A stretch of 33,248 nucleotides of DNA from Burkholderiales bacterium (lineage in GTDB: Bacteria; Pseudomonadota; Gammaproteobacteria; Burkholderiales; JAEUOS01). Below the pieces are notes generated by a model, which was not told the origin of the DNA, did no database searches, and saw only the letters and a list, made by a program, of their open reading frames with translations. This document shows, piece by piece, positions 24,765 to 32,622 of the stretch; the stretch's first letter is position 1, and each line of letters begins with the position of its first letter. The stretch is from NCBI GenBank assembly GCA_016790695.1, contig JAEUOS010000170.1, positions 1-33,248 on the forward strand, given 5' to 3'. The translations under genes and the position numbers were made by a program.

Positions 24765-26330
24765 ATGCCCGCACCGCTCCTCGTCGCCAAAGCCGGCGAT
24801 CTCGAACTCGCCCTGCTCCCGGGGCTCGCCAACCGCCACGGCCTGATCACCGGCGCCACCGGCACCGGCAAGACGGTCACCCTGCAGAAGCTCGCCGAGT
24901 CGTTCTCGGCGATCGGCGTGCCAGTCTTCATGGCCGACATCAAGGGCGACCTGACCGGCATCGCGCGGCCCGGCAAGGCGTCGCCGCGCCTGGCCGAGCG
25001 CCTCGCCGCGCTGAAGCTCGAGGAACCCGCGTGGGCGGGCTGCCCGGTGACCCTGTGGGACGTGTTCGGCGAGAAGGGCCACCCGGTGCGCGCGACCATC
25101 TCCGACATGGGGCCGCTGCTGATCGGGCGCATGCTCAACCTCAACGACACCCAGGAGGGCGTGCTGCAGCTGGTGTTCAAGATCGCCGACGACAACGGGC
25201 TGATGCTGCTCGACCTCAAGGACCTGCGCGCGATGCTGCAGTTCGTCGGCGAGAACGCGTCGAAGTTCACCACCGAGTACGGCAACATCTCGGCCGCCTC
25301 GGTGGGCGCGATCCAGCGCGGCCTGCTCGCCATCGAGGCGCAGGGCGGCGAGAAGTTCTTCGGCGAGCCGATGCTCAACATCGACGACCTGATGCAGACC
25401 GACGGCGCCGGCCGCGGCGTGGTCAACGTGCTCGCCGCCGACAAGCTGATGGGCTCGCCGCGGCTGTACTCGACCTTCCTGCTGTGGATGCTCGCCGAGC
25501 TGTTCGAGCACCTGCCGGAGGTCGGCGACGTCGACAAGCCCAAGCTGGTGTTCTTCTTCGACGAGGCGCACCTGCTGTTCAACGAGGCGCCGAAGGCGCT
25601 GCTCGAGAAGATCGAGCAGGTGGTGCGGCTGATCCGCTCCAAGGGCGTCGGCGTCTACTTCGTCACCCAGAACCCGCTCGACGTGCCCGACACCGTGCTG
25701 GCCCAGCTCGGCAACCGGGTCCAGCACGCGCTACGCGCGTTCACCCCGCGCGACCAGAAGGCGGTCAAGGCGGCCGCCGAGACCATGCGCGCCAACCCCA
25801 AGCTCGACGTCGAGAAGGCGATCACCGACCTGGGCGTCGGCGAGGCGCTGGTGTCGTTCCTCGACGAGAAGGGCCGGCCGGCAGTGGTCGAGCGCGCGCT
25901 CGTGGTGCCGCCGGCGTCGCAGCTCGGGCCGATCGGCGAGGACGACCGGCGCGCGCTGATCGCGGGCTCGATCGTCGCCGGCGTCTACGAGAAGGCGGTC
26001 GACCGCGAGTCGGCCTACGAGATCCTCAAGGGGCGCGCCGCGCAGGCGGGCAGCGCCGATGCGGCCGGCGCCGGCGTCCCGGCCGATGCCGGCAACGCGC
26101 CGCCGGACGGTGCGCCGGCGCGCGCGCCCGAGGAACCCGGCCTGCTCGACAGGATCGGCGGCATGTTCGGCGCCGGCAACGCCCCGCCGTCGCCGCGCGG
26201 CGGCCTGCGGCGCGAATCGGTCGTCGAGGCGATGGCCAAGAGCGCCGCGCGCGCGGTCGGCTCGCAGGTCGGGCGCGAGATCATCCGCGGCGTGCTCGGC
26301 TCGATCTTCGGCGGCGGCCGGCGGCGCTAG
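24765..26330 (+). CDS. HerA/FtsK-like P-loop ATPase, DUF853 (YjgR) family
   Basis: The 521-residue protein has a Walker A motif GATGTGKT (30-37) right after a short N-terminal beta region, and a Walker B motif [10 protein letters not shown] (263-272) followed by a [12 protein letters not shown] sensor-like segment. This is the DUF853/YjgR branch of HerA-type helicases, with YjgR of E. coli as relative; the cellular role is unknown. The C-terminus has an Ala/Gly/Pro-rich linker (about 425-450), a short [12 protein letters not shown] helix and a Gly/Arg-rich end, which may mediate assembly. The ring-forming ATPase lies directly after an SPFH gene. HerA relatives take part in DNA translocation and some defence systems, but nothing here proves either role. 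Confidence 0.9.
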   Translation: MPAPLLVAKAGDLELALLPGLANRHGLITGATGTGKTVTLQKLAESFSAIGVPVFMADIKGDLTGIARPGKASPRLAERLAALKLEEPAWAGCPVTLWDVFGEKGHPVRATISDMGPLLIGRMLNLNDTQEGVLQLVFKIADDNGLMLLDLKDLRAMLQFVGENASKFTTEYGNISAASVGAIQRGLLAIEAQGGEKFFGEPMLNIDDLMQTDGAGRGVVNVLAADKLMGSPRLYSTFLLWMLAELFEHLPEVGDVDKPKLVFFFDEAHLLFNEAPKALLEKIEQVVRLIRSKGVGVYFVTQNPLDVPDTVLAQLGNRVQHALRAFTPRDQKAVKAAAETMRANPKLDVEKAITDLGVGEALVSFLDEKGRPAVVERALVVPPASQLGPIGEDDRRALIAGSIVAGVYEKAVDRESAYEILKGRAAQAGSADAAGAGVPADAGNAPPDGAPARAPEEPGLLDRIGGMFGAGNAPPSPRGGLRRESVVEAMAKSAARAVGSQVGREIIRGVLGSIFGGGRRR

Positions 26331-26351
26331 GCCACCCCGCGGCGCCGCACG

Positions 26352-27668
26352 TTGAGCGACCCTGTCGCCGCACTGCTCGCGGCCGCGGCCGCGCACCAGG
26401 CCGCCGGGGAGCTCGCCGCGGCGCTCGACTGCTGCGCGCGCGCGGTCGACCTGGCGCCGCAGGACCCCGAGGCGCTCACCGCGCTCGCGCGCGCCGAGCG
26501 CGGCAGCGGCGACCTCGACGCCGCGATCGACCACTTCGAGCGCGCGCTCGCCGCGGCCCCGGATGCCGAGGTGGCGCGGCTCAACCTTGCCGCCGCCCTC
26601 GACGAGGCCGGCGAGACGGCCCGGGCCCTGGCCCTGATCGACGCCTGCGACCGGCTGCTCGCGGCCTCGGCGCCGGCGCGCTGGCTCGCCGCCCCGCCCG
26701 TGCTGCGCAGCGGCGATCTCGCGCGCGGGTTCGCGCTCTACGAGGCACGCTGGCAGCTCGGCGGTGCCGCCTTCGCGCCGCGCCACGCGGGCACGCCGCG
26801 CTGGGACGGCGCGGCCGCGCCCGGCCGGTCGCTGCTGCTGTGGGCCGAGCAGGGTCTGGGCGACACGGTCCAGTTCATCCGCTTCGCGCGCACCGCCCAG
26901 GCCCGCGGACTGACGGTCGCCGCGGAAGTGCCGCGGCAGCTCGCGGCGCTGGTCGCGGGCATGCCGGGCATCGCGCAGGTCCACGCCCCCGACGCGACGG
27001 CGCCGACCTGCGACCTGCAACTGCCGCTGATGTCGCTGCCGCACGTGCTCGGCACGACCCTCGACGGGCTCGACGGCGACGCGTATCTCGCCGCGCCGGC
27101 CGACCGGCGCGCCAAGTGGGCGGGCCTGTTGCCGGCGACGCAGGCGCGGCGCATCGGGCTCGTCTGGCGCTCGACGATCCTTCGCGACGACGCGCTGGTC
27201 ACGCAGTCCAAGCTCGCCAAGAGCCTGCCGCTCGCGGTTCTGGCGCCGTTCGCGACGCTGCCCGCCACGCAGCTGGTCTCGCTCCAGGTGGGCCACGGCA
27301 GCGAGGAGATCGCCGGCCTGCCGCGCGGCTTCCGCCTCGCCGACCCGACGGCGCACATCGACGACCTGGCCGACACCGCCGCCGCCATCGAGCGCTGCGA
27401 CCTGGTCGTGACCATCGACACGGTGGTCGCGCACCTCGCCGGCGCGCTCGGCAAGCCGGTGTTCGTGCTGCTCGCTCACAGCCCGTGCTGGCGCTGGCTC
27501 GCCGGCCGCGACGACAGTCCCTGGTACCGCGCGGCGCGCCTGTTCCGCCAGACGGTGCGCAACGACTGGCGCGCGCCGGTCGCCACCGCCGCGGCCGCCG
27601 CGCGCGACCTGCCGCGGCGGCCGGCCGCCGGCAGTTCGGCGTGGCGCCGCTGGTTCGGCGCGGGCTGA
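26352..27668 (+). CDS. TPR-repeat protein with glycosyltransferase-9-like C-terminal domain
   Basis: The 438-residue product starts with Ala-rich TPR repeats (about 1-115, including AALDCCARAVDLAPQDPEALTALARAERGSGDLDAAIDHFERAL-type helices). A Rossmann-like domain (about 150-420) follows, with WAEQGLGDTVQFIRFA (165-180) and DTVVAHLAGALGKPVFVLL near 345-365, as in heptosyltransferase-like (GT9) domains attached to TPR arrays. Such proteins are thought to modify proteins or surface glycans; the substrate is not known. The start is TTG without a good ribosome-binding site, 21 bp after the ATPase stop, so the exact start is uncertain. It could be co-transcribed with the ATPase gene. Confidence 0.8.
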   Translation: MSDPVAALLAAAAAHQAAGELAAALDCCARAVDLAPQDPEALTALARAERGSGDLDAAIDHFERALAAAPDAEVARLNLAAALDEAGETARALALIDACDRLLAASAPARWLAAPPVLRSGDLARGFALYEARWQLGGAAFAPRHAGTPRWDGAAAPGRSLLLWAEQGLGDTVQFIRFARTAQARGLTVAAEVPRQLAALVAGMPGIAQVHAPDATAPTCDLQLPLMSLPHVLGTTLDGLDGDAYLAAPADRRAKWAGLLPATQARRIGLVWRSTILRDDALVTQSKLAKSLPLAVLAPFATLPATQLVSLQVGHGSEEIAGLPRGFRLADPTAHIDDLADTAAAIERCDLVVTIDTVVAHLAGALGKPVFVLLAHSPCWRWLAGRDDSPWYRAARLFRQTVRNDWRAPVATAAAAARDLPRRPAAGSSAWRRWFGAG

Positions 27669-27767
27669 TAGACTGCCGCCCGCACACGGCCCGCAAGGCA
27701 TCCGCGGCCGCCGCGCGCCGCGCCGGCGGCCCGCCCCGTCCCCGACTCCCTCGCCCGGTCCCCCCGC

Positions 27768-28727
27768 ATGTCCGCCCCCGCCGCTCCGCCGGCCGCCGCG
27801 CCGCGCATCACCCTGGGTGCGCTGTGCCTGGCCGCCGGCGGCGCGGTGCTGTTCTCCTCGAAGTCGATCTTCATCAAGCTCGCCTATGCGGTGCCGGGCG
27901 CGGCGGGCGCGCCGCCGGTCGACGCGGTGACCCTGCTCACGCTGCGCATGCTGTTCTCGATGCCGTTCTTCGTCGTCATCGGCTATTTCGCCACGCGGCG
28001 GGGCGGCGCGGCCGCGCTCACCGGCCGCGACCACCTCGCGCTGATCGGGCTCGGGCTGATCGGGTACTACTTCTCGAGCTACATGGACTTCATCGGCCTG
28101 AAGTACATCAGCGCCTCGCTGGAGCGCCTGATCCTGTACCTGTACCCGACCTTCACGGTGCTGCTCTCGGCGCTCCTGTTCCGGCGCCCGATCACCGGAC
28201 GCCTCGCGGCGGCGCTCGCGGTCTGCTACGGCGGGGTCGCGCTGGTGTTCGGCCACGACCTCGCCGGCAGCGAGGTCAAGAGCTCGGTGTGGATCGGCGG
28301 CGCGTTCGTCGCCGTCTCCGCCTTCACCTACGCGGTGTACCTCGTGACCGGCACCGAGGTGATCGCGCGGGTCGGCGCGACCCGCTTCACCGCCTACGCG
28401 ATGACGGTGTCCTCGATCGCCTGCATCGCGCAGTTCTTCGTGATCCATCCGCTCGAGCGCCTGGCGCTGCCGGCGGCGGTCTACGGCTACGGCCTCCTGC
28501 TCGGCATCGTCTCGACGGTGCTGCCGACCTTCCTGACGGCCGTGGCACTGAAGCGCATCGGCGCCAGCCAGGTCGCGCTGATCGGCGCGGTCGGCCCGAT
28601 CGCCACCCTGGTGATGGGCGTCGCCATCCTCGACGAATCGTTCGGCATCTGGCAGCTCGCGGGCGCCGCCCTGGTCATCACCGGCGTCCTGATGATTACA
28701 ATCAGGCCCCGACCGACCACCACCTGA
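27768..28727 (+). CDS. EamA/DMT-family inner-membrane transporter
   Basis: The 319-residue hydrophobic protein fits ten transmembrane helices in two EamA repeats of about 140 residues each (about 14-155 and 175-315). The first repeat ends with YISASLERLILYLYPTFTVLLSALLF and the second with the parallel VALIGAVGPIATLVMGVAILDE, the usual signature of drug/metabolite exporters. An Ala/Pro-rich N-terminus lies in the cytoplasm. The substrate cannot be told from sequence. It precedes the sugar-acid genes in the same direction, with 22 bp to the SDR gene, so export or uptake of a related metabolite is possible, but a separate promoter-like element lies at its 3' end. Confidence 0.88.
   Translation: MSAPAAPPAAAPRITLGALCLAAGGAVLFSSKSIFIKLAYAVPGAAGAPPVDAVTLLTLRMLFSMPFFVVIGYFATRRGGAAALTGRDHLALIGLGLIGYYFSSYMDFIGLKYISASLERLILYLYPTFTVLLSALLFRRPITGRLAAALAVCYGGVALVFGHDLAGSEVKSSVWIGGAFVAVSAFTYAVYLVTGTEVIARVGATRFTAYAMTVSSIACIAQFFVIHPLERLALPAAVYGYGLLLGIVSTVLPTFLTAVALKRIGASQVALIGAVGPIATLVMGVAILDESFGIWQLAGAALVITGVLMITIRPRPTTT
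28697..28702 (+). promoter_or_regulatory. Possible -10 element driving the SDR-aldolase-kinase genes
   Basis: TACAAT matches five of six consensus bases and lies inside the last codons of the EamA gene, about 48 bp before the SDR start. TGGTCA at 28672-28677 is a poor -35 with 19-bp spacing. The SDR gene has a strong AAGGAG ribosome-binding site 8 nt before its ATG. Confidence 0.3.
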
Positions 28728-28749
28728 TCACCCTCAAGGAGCACATCGC

Positions 28750-29529
28750 ATGGACATGGGCATTCGCGGCAGGACCGCACTGGTATGCGCGGCGAGCAAG
28801 GGCCTGGGCCGCGGCTGCGCGATGGCGCTGGCCGCCGAAGGCGCCAACGTCGTCATCACCGCGCGCGGCAGGGAGGCGCTCGAGGCCACCGCCGCGGAGA
28901 TCCGCAAGGCCACCGGCGCGAACGTCGTCGCCGTGGCGGGCGACATCACCACGCCCGAGGGCCGCGCCGCCGCGCTGGCCGCCGCGCCGCAGATCGACAT
29001 CCTCGTCAACAACGCCGGCGGGCCGGCCCCCGGCGACTTCCGCCAGTGGGACCGCGACACCTGGATCAAGGCGCTCGACGCCAACATGCTCACGCCGATC
29101 GAGCTGATCAAGGCGACCGTCGACGGCATGATCGCGCGCCGGTTCGGCCGCATCGTCAACATCACGTCGGGCGCGGTGAAGGCGCCGATCGACATCCTCG
29201 GGCTCTCCAACGGGGCGCGCTCGGGCCTCACCGGCTTCGTCGCCGGCCTGTCGCGCAAGACCGTCGCGCACAACGTCACCATCAACAACCTGCTGCCCGG
29301 CCCGTTCGAGACCGAGCGCCTGCAGGCGACCCTCGGCACCTGGGCCAAGCGCGACGGCATCACCATCGAGGAGGCCGCGGCACGCCGCCGCAAGGAGAAC
29401 CCGGCCGGCCGCTTCGGCACCGCCGAGGAATTCGGCGCTGCCTGCGCCTTCCTGTGCAGCGTGCATGCCGGCTACATCACCGGCCAGAACCTGCTGATGG
29501 ACGGCGGCCACTACCCGGGGACGTTCTAG
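28750..29529 (+). CDS. SDR-family protein with altered catalytic Tyr-x-x-x-Lys
   Basis: The 259-residue Rossmann-fold protein aligns along its whole length with classical short-chain dehydrogenases. Cofactor loop CAASKGLGRG (13-22), NNAG (87-90) and the catalytic-type Ser S140 (NITSGAV) are present. The expected active-site YxxxK, 13 residues after the Ser as in FabG, reads S153-N-G-A-R157 (LSNGARSGL), so Tyr is Ser and Lys is Arg; the first Gly of TGxxxGxG is Ala14. The PGPFETER and DGGHYPG segments of the C-terminus are conserved. I recall similar LSNGAR proteins in other proteobacteria, annotated only as SDR oxidoreductases. It may catalyse by another residue or bind NAD(P) without classic chemistry. 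It heads the KDPG aldolase/KDG kinase genes, which suggests a sugar-acid link. Confidence 0.88.
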   Translation: MDMGIRGRTALVCAASKGLGRGCAMALAAEGANVVITARGREALEATAAEIRKATGANVVAVAGDITTPEGRAAALAAAPQIDILVNNAGGPAPGDFRQWDRDTWIKALDANMLTPIELIKATVDGMIARRFGRIVNITSGAVKAPIDILGLSNGARSGLTGFVAGLSRKTVAHNVTINNLLPGPFETERLQATLGTWAKRDGITIEEAAARRRKENPAGRFGTAEEFGAACAFLCSVHAGYITGQNLLMDGGHYPGTF

Positions 29530-29652
29530 GCCGACGAGAGGACACCGGCACGCTCGTCCGGTCCGGTTCGCGGGCAATCGCCGGCACCGCCCGTCGATTC
29601 CCCGACACGACGACGACCTGGACGGCGACGACAACCACGCGACCACCGCGCC

Positions 29653-30297
29653 ATGACACCCGTCGAGACCGCCGACCGCCTCGCGAAGTACCGGCTGATC
29701 CCGGTGATCCGCTACGACAAGGCGGACGACGGCGCGCTGGCGATCGAGTGCGCGCTGCGCGCGGGCTTCCCGACCGTCGAGGTCACCCTCACCATGCCCG
29801 ACGCGGCGGACCTGGTGCGCGAGTTCGCGCGCCATCTGGAGAGCCACCAGCTGATCGGCGCGGGCACGGTGTGGAATGCCGACGACTGCGCGCGCGTGCT
29901 CGATGCCGGCGCGGCCTACGTGGTCTCGCCCGGCCTCGTGCCCGGGCTCGGGGCGCAGGTGCACGCGGGCAGGGCCGCCTACCTGCCGGGCGCGCTGACG
30001 CCGGGCGAGGTGGCCGCGGCGCTGCGCGACGGCGCCGACATCGTCAAGCTGTTCCCGGCGTCGAGCCTCGGCCCGAAGCACCTCGCGGCGGTCGGATCGG
30101 TGTTTCCCGGCGTGCGCTTCTGCCCCACCGGCGGGATCACGGGCGAGAACATGGAGCAGTGGTTCGCCGCCGGCGCGACCTGCGTGGGCATCGGCAGCTC
30201 GCTGTTCTCGCGCGCGGCGCTGGCCGCGCGCAACCAGAAGCTGCTGGTCGAGGAAGCCCGGCATCACCTCTCGCTGCTGTCGCTGATTCCGCGCTAG
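29653..30297 (+). CDS. eda: 2-dehydro-3-deoxy-phosphogluconate (KDPG) aldolase, possibly also KDPGal aldolase
   Basis: The 214-residue class I aldolase cleaves KDPG to pyruvate and glyceraldehyde-3-phosphate, the last step of the Entner-Doudoroff path. The Schiff-base lysine is K132 in DIVKLFPAS, with R20 (IPVIRYD) and E43 (TVEVTL) at the family positions and the phosphate-binding loop CPTGGIT at about 157-163. Length matches the 205-215-residue trimeric family. A KDG kinase gene follows after 4 bp and a dgoK homologue lies further on, so the enzyme may accept the galacto epimer as well (DgoA-like); sequence alone does not settle this. The 123-bp gap upstream to the SDR gene shows no clear regulatory element. 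Confidence 0.92.
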   Translation: MTPVETADRLAKYRLIPVIRYDKADDGALAIECALRAGFPTVEVTLTMPDAADLVREFARHLESHQLIGAGTVWNADDCARVLDAGAAYVVSPGLVPGLGAQVHAGRAAYLPGALTPGEVAAALRDGADIVKLFPASSLGPKHLAAVGSVFPGVRFCPTGGITGENMEQWFAAGATCVGIGSSLFSRAALAARNQKLLVEEARHHLSLLSLIPR

Positions 30298-30301
30298 GCC
30301 G

Positions 30302-31228
30302 ATGGGCACGACACCGGCGATCCTGGCGCTGGGCGAGCCGATGGTCGAGTTCAACCAGACCGCGCCCGGCCGTCCCGACTACCTGCAAGGCTTCGGCGGC
30401 GACACCTCGAACGCGATCATCGCCTGCGCGCGCCAGGGGGCGTCGTGCGGCTACATCACGCGCGTCGGCGACGACGACTTCGGCCGCATGCTCCTTGCGC
30501 TCTGGCAGCGCGAGGGGATCGACACGCGCGGGGTCGGCATCGACGCGACCGCGCACACCGCGGTGTACTTCGTCACCCATGGCGCGGCCGGCCACCGCTT
30601 TTCCTACCTGCGCCGTGACTCGGCCGCCAGCCGCATCACGCCCGCGCAGCTGCCGGTCGACCTGATCCGCGGCGCGCGCTTCCTGCACGTCTCCGGCATC
30701 AGCCAGGCCATCTCCCGGAGCGCGCGCGACACCGTGTCTGCCGCCATCGCCCTCGCCCGCAGCGCCGGCGTCAAGGTGAGCTACGACACCAACCTGCGCC
30801 TGAAGCTCTGGCCGCTCGACACCGCGCGCGCGGTGATGATCGAGACGATGCCCGCGGCGGACTACCTGTTGCCCAGCCTCGAAGACCTGCAGGCGGTCAG
30901 CGGCCTCGAGGCGCCCGACGCCATCCTCGACTGGTGCTTCGCGAACGGCGCCAGCAAGGTCGTGCTCAAGTGCGGCCGCGCCGGCTGCATCGCCGCCACG
31001 CCAACCCGGCGCACGCCGATTGCCGGCCACCAGGTGAACGCGGTGGACGCCACCGGCGCCGGCGACTGCTTCGACGGCGCCTTTCTCGCCCGCCTGGACG
31101 CGGGCGACGACCTGGTGGCGGCGGCGCGCCATGCCAATGCGGCGGCCGCGCTCACGACGACCGGGTTCGGCGCGGTGGCACCGTTGCCGCGACAAGAGGA
31201 CGTGACGGCATTTCTCTCTCGCGCCTGA
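30302..31228 (+). CDS. kdgK: 2-dehydro-3-deoxygluconokinase (KDG kinase, PfkB family)
   Basis: The 308-residue sugar kinase has the N-terminal PfkB pattern with GGDTSNAIIACARQG (32-46) and the C-terminal signature DATGAGDCFDGAF, where D255 is the catalytic base. YDTNLRLKLW (161-170) corresponds to the FDPNLRPxLW stretch of KDG kinases. It should make KDPG from 2-keto-3-deoxygluconate and ATP, which the adjacent aldolase cleaves. The start is 4 bp after the aldolase stop, so both are probably translated from one mRNA. Other PfkB substrates are possible, but the aldolase next door supports KDG. Confidence 0.88.
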   Translation: MGTTPAILALGEPMVEFNQTAPGRPDYLQGFGGDTSNAIIACARQGASCGYITRVGDDDFGRMLLALWQREGIDTRGVGIDATAHTAVYFVTHGAAGHRFSYLRRDSAASRITPAQLPVDLIRGARFLHVSGISQAISRSARDTVSAAIALARSAGVKVSYDTNLRLKLWPLDTARAVMIETMPAADYLLPSLEDLQAVSGLEAPDAILDWCFANGASKVVLKCGRAGCIAATPTRRTPIAGHQVNAVDATGAGDCFDGAFLARLDAGDDLVAAARHANAAAALTTTGFGAVAPLPRQEDVTAFLSRA

Positions 31229-31301
31229 AGGCGTCTGCCGCGCACCAGGGCCTGTCTGCAGCCGCAGCATGGCCCGGCCTCACACCGTAACGAACCCGGA
31301 A

Positions 31302-32438
31302 TCACCCTTCCCTGGCATAGTCGGCGGCGAACAGCGGCACGGCGGCAGCCACCCTGCGGATGCGCCGCAGCACGTCGCCCGCTGGCCCCGCCGGTGCGCC
31401 GGCGCTGAATTCATCTGCGATCGCGCCACGCGGCGACACGGAACGATGCGCCAGGGCCCAATCGACGCCCATGCGCAGATGGCCCTTGAGTTCGGCGGGA
31501 ACTGCGGACACGAACGCATCATCCAGCGGATAGCCGGGCATGCGCTCGACGACCGCGCGCATCAGCAGCAGGCCCTGCGCCTGATCCTTCGGCTTCTTCG
31601 TCGCCTGGCGCTGCGGCTTCTGCGACAGCCACAGCTTGTGCAGGGACATCCAGCGCGGATCCGGCGCAACCACCGGCGCCGGCGTGCCGTCGATCGCGCT
31701 GATGACGTGGCGAACCGGCGTGCCGAGCAACAGCCACTCCTGCTCGGCCATGCCTGCGATGGGCACCAGGTCGTCCTTCGGAAAGCTGGCAAGCGTGGAC
31801 GGCGCCGCGAGCACCTCCACCTCGTATTTCCCGGAGACGGCCTGAAACCCGCGTTCGGTGTTCTTGGTGAACAGCGGATCGACTTCGCGCAAGGTGCCCA
31901 GCACGGACACCTGCCCGGTTGTCTGCAGTTGCAGCGCATCTCGCCCGCGCCAGGCAAGGTCGACGTCCTGCGTGGCATCGAACCCGCGGAATATCCGCGC
32001 CCCGGCCTCGACCTCGTAGGCGGACATGGCGATGGTGCCCACCACCAGCAGCAGGTGACCGAGCATGCCGCGGCGATCGAGGTGGCGCAGCAGGCGAGCC
32101 GCCGGTGACGGCGCCAGTCCCAGGCCCAGTGCGCGCACCACCCTGGCGAAGCGGGCGGCCTCCGCCTGCGCGCGCGCGTGCCGGGCGGAGGCGGCGGCCT
32201 TGCCCTGCTGAAAGGCGAGCATGCGCGCCTCGGTCTGCGGCGAGCGACGCCCGATCGAGTTGTCCACCAGCGGATTGGCGCTGACGCGGTGGTAGAGGTA
32301 CTGCTTGCCCGACACCACCTTCCAGCGCATGCTGCCCTTGCAGGGGCCGTCGAGTTCCCGCGCGGCCGCGATCCACTGCTCGTAGTAGGCAGCCAGGTTG
32401 GCAAGCGCGCGATTCTGCTCGTCGTCGAAGGGCAGCAT
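31302..32438 (-). CDS. Nucleotidyltransferase-fold protein (GSU2403/NTP_transf_8-like)
   Basis: The 378-residue protein carries a minimal nucleotidyltransferase signature: G134-T135 in VVGTIAMSAYE, D158-V-D160 in DATQDVDLAW, and an acidic E208 (VEVEV) as candidate third metal ligand. A later Lys/Asp-rich segment, KLWLSQKPQRQATKKPKDQAQG (268-289), is like the KxxD region of AbiEii-type enzymes. The N-terminal 120 residues are helical and charged. Best family guess is PF12281, named from recall; function is unproved, and a toxin role is possible but unsupported by a visible antitoxin gene. Base composition is lower than its neighbours (31801-31860 counts 41 G+C of 60). It points against the surrounding genes and separates kdgK from dgoK, which suggests insertion. 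Its promoter and operator are described separately. Confidence 0.75.
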   Translation of the reverse strand: MLPFDDEQNRALANLAAYYEQWIAAARELDGPCKGSMRWKVVSGKQYLYHRVSANPLVDNSIGRRSPQTEARMLAFQQGKAAASARHARAQAEAARFARVVRALGLGLAPSPAARLLRHLDRRGMLGHLLLVVGTIAMSAYEVEAGARIFRGFDATQDVDLAWRGRDALQLQTTGQVSVLGTLREVDPLFTKNTERGFQAVSGKYEVEVLAAPSTLASFPKDDLVPIAGMAEQEWLLLGTPVRHVISAIDGTPAPVVAPDPRWMSLHKLWLSQKPQRQATKKPKDQAQGLLLMRAVVERMPGYPLDDAFVSAVPAELKGHLRMGVDWALAHRSVSPRGAIADEFSAGAPAGPAGDVLRRIRRVAAAVPLFAADYAREG

Positions 32439-32440
32439 GA

Positions 32441-32518
32441 TTACCTATGAAAGGAATCATTTCGACTAATTGTAGGTAATTACCTACGATTCGTCAAATT
32501 AGCGTCATTCGTAGGTAA
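32441..32518. promoter_or_regulatory. Symmetric four-half-site operator array
   Basis: Four copies of an 8-bp element occur: TTACCTAT (32441-32448), GTAGGTAA (32472-32479), TTACCTAC (32480-32487) and GTAGGTAA (32511-32518). The middle pair forms the perfect 16-bp palindrome GTAGGTAATTACCTAC. Same-orientation copies are exactly 39 bp apart, and the outer sites sit symmetrically 35 bp from the dyad centre. The left site overlaps the ribosome-binding region of the nucleotidyltransferase gene; the palindrome fills its promoter spacer. The 60 bases 32461-32520 are only 38% G+C. This strongly suggests cooperative binding of a repressor. Confidence 0.7.
32469..32497 (-). promoter_or_regulatory. Near-consensus sigma-70 promoter of the nucleotidyltransferase gene
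   Basis: On the minus strand TTGACG (32497-32492) and TACAAT (32474-32469) are separated by exactly 17 bp; each box matches five of six consensus bases. Transcription would start near 32462, giving a leader of about 24 nt to the ATG at 32438. The palindrome GTAGGTAATTACCTAC occupies the spacer and the first three bases of the -10 box. Confidence 0.7.
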
Positions 32519-32585
32519 GCCGCCCGCGCGCAACGCCACACCTCCCGTTCTTGGCGTCGCGCCACGACCGGACCGGCATTTGGGC

Positions 32586-32591
32586 GACAAT
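32586..32591 (+). promoter_or_regulatory. Possible -10 element of dgoK
   Basis: GACAAT lies about 31 bp before the dgoK ATG. No clear -35 box or ribosome-binding site accompanies it. A weaker rightward promoter (TCGACT at 32462-32467, TACGAT at 32485-32490, 17-bp spacing) overlaps the operator array further upstream and could serve instead. Confidence 0.25.
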
Positions 32592-32622
32592 CCCCGTTCC
32601 GCCCGGCGCACGACATCTCCCC

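Noticed and set aside
25031..29107. 1358-residue rightward frame across the ATPase, glycosyltransferase and transporter genes
   Set aside because: It runs out of frame through several certain genes and is Arg/Ala/Pro-rich without domains.
31229..31301. Terminator or attachment site at the left border of the nucleotidyltransferase insertion
   Set aside because: Only a 5-bp GGGCC/GGCCC stem with a long loop is present, and no direct repeat shared with the right border was found by eye.
31519..32460. 313-residue alternative leftward frame over the nucleotidyltransferase gene
   Set aside because: It starts at an ATG inside the promoter leader in another frame and lacks the DxD motif and any recognisable domain.
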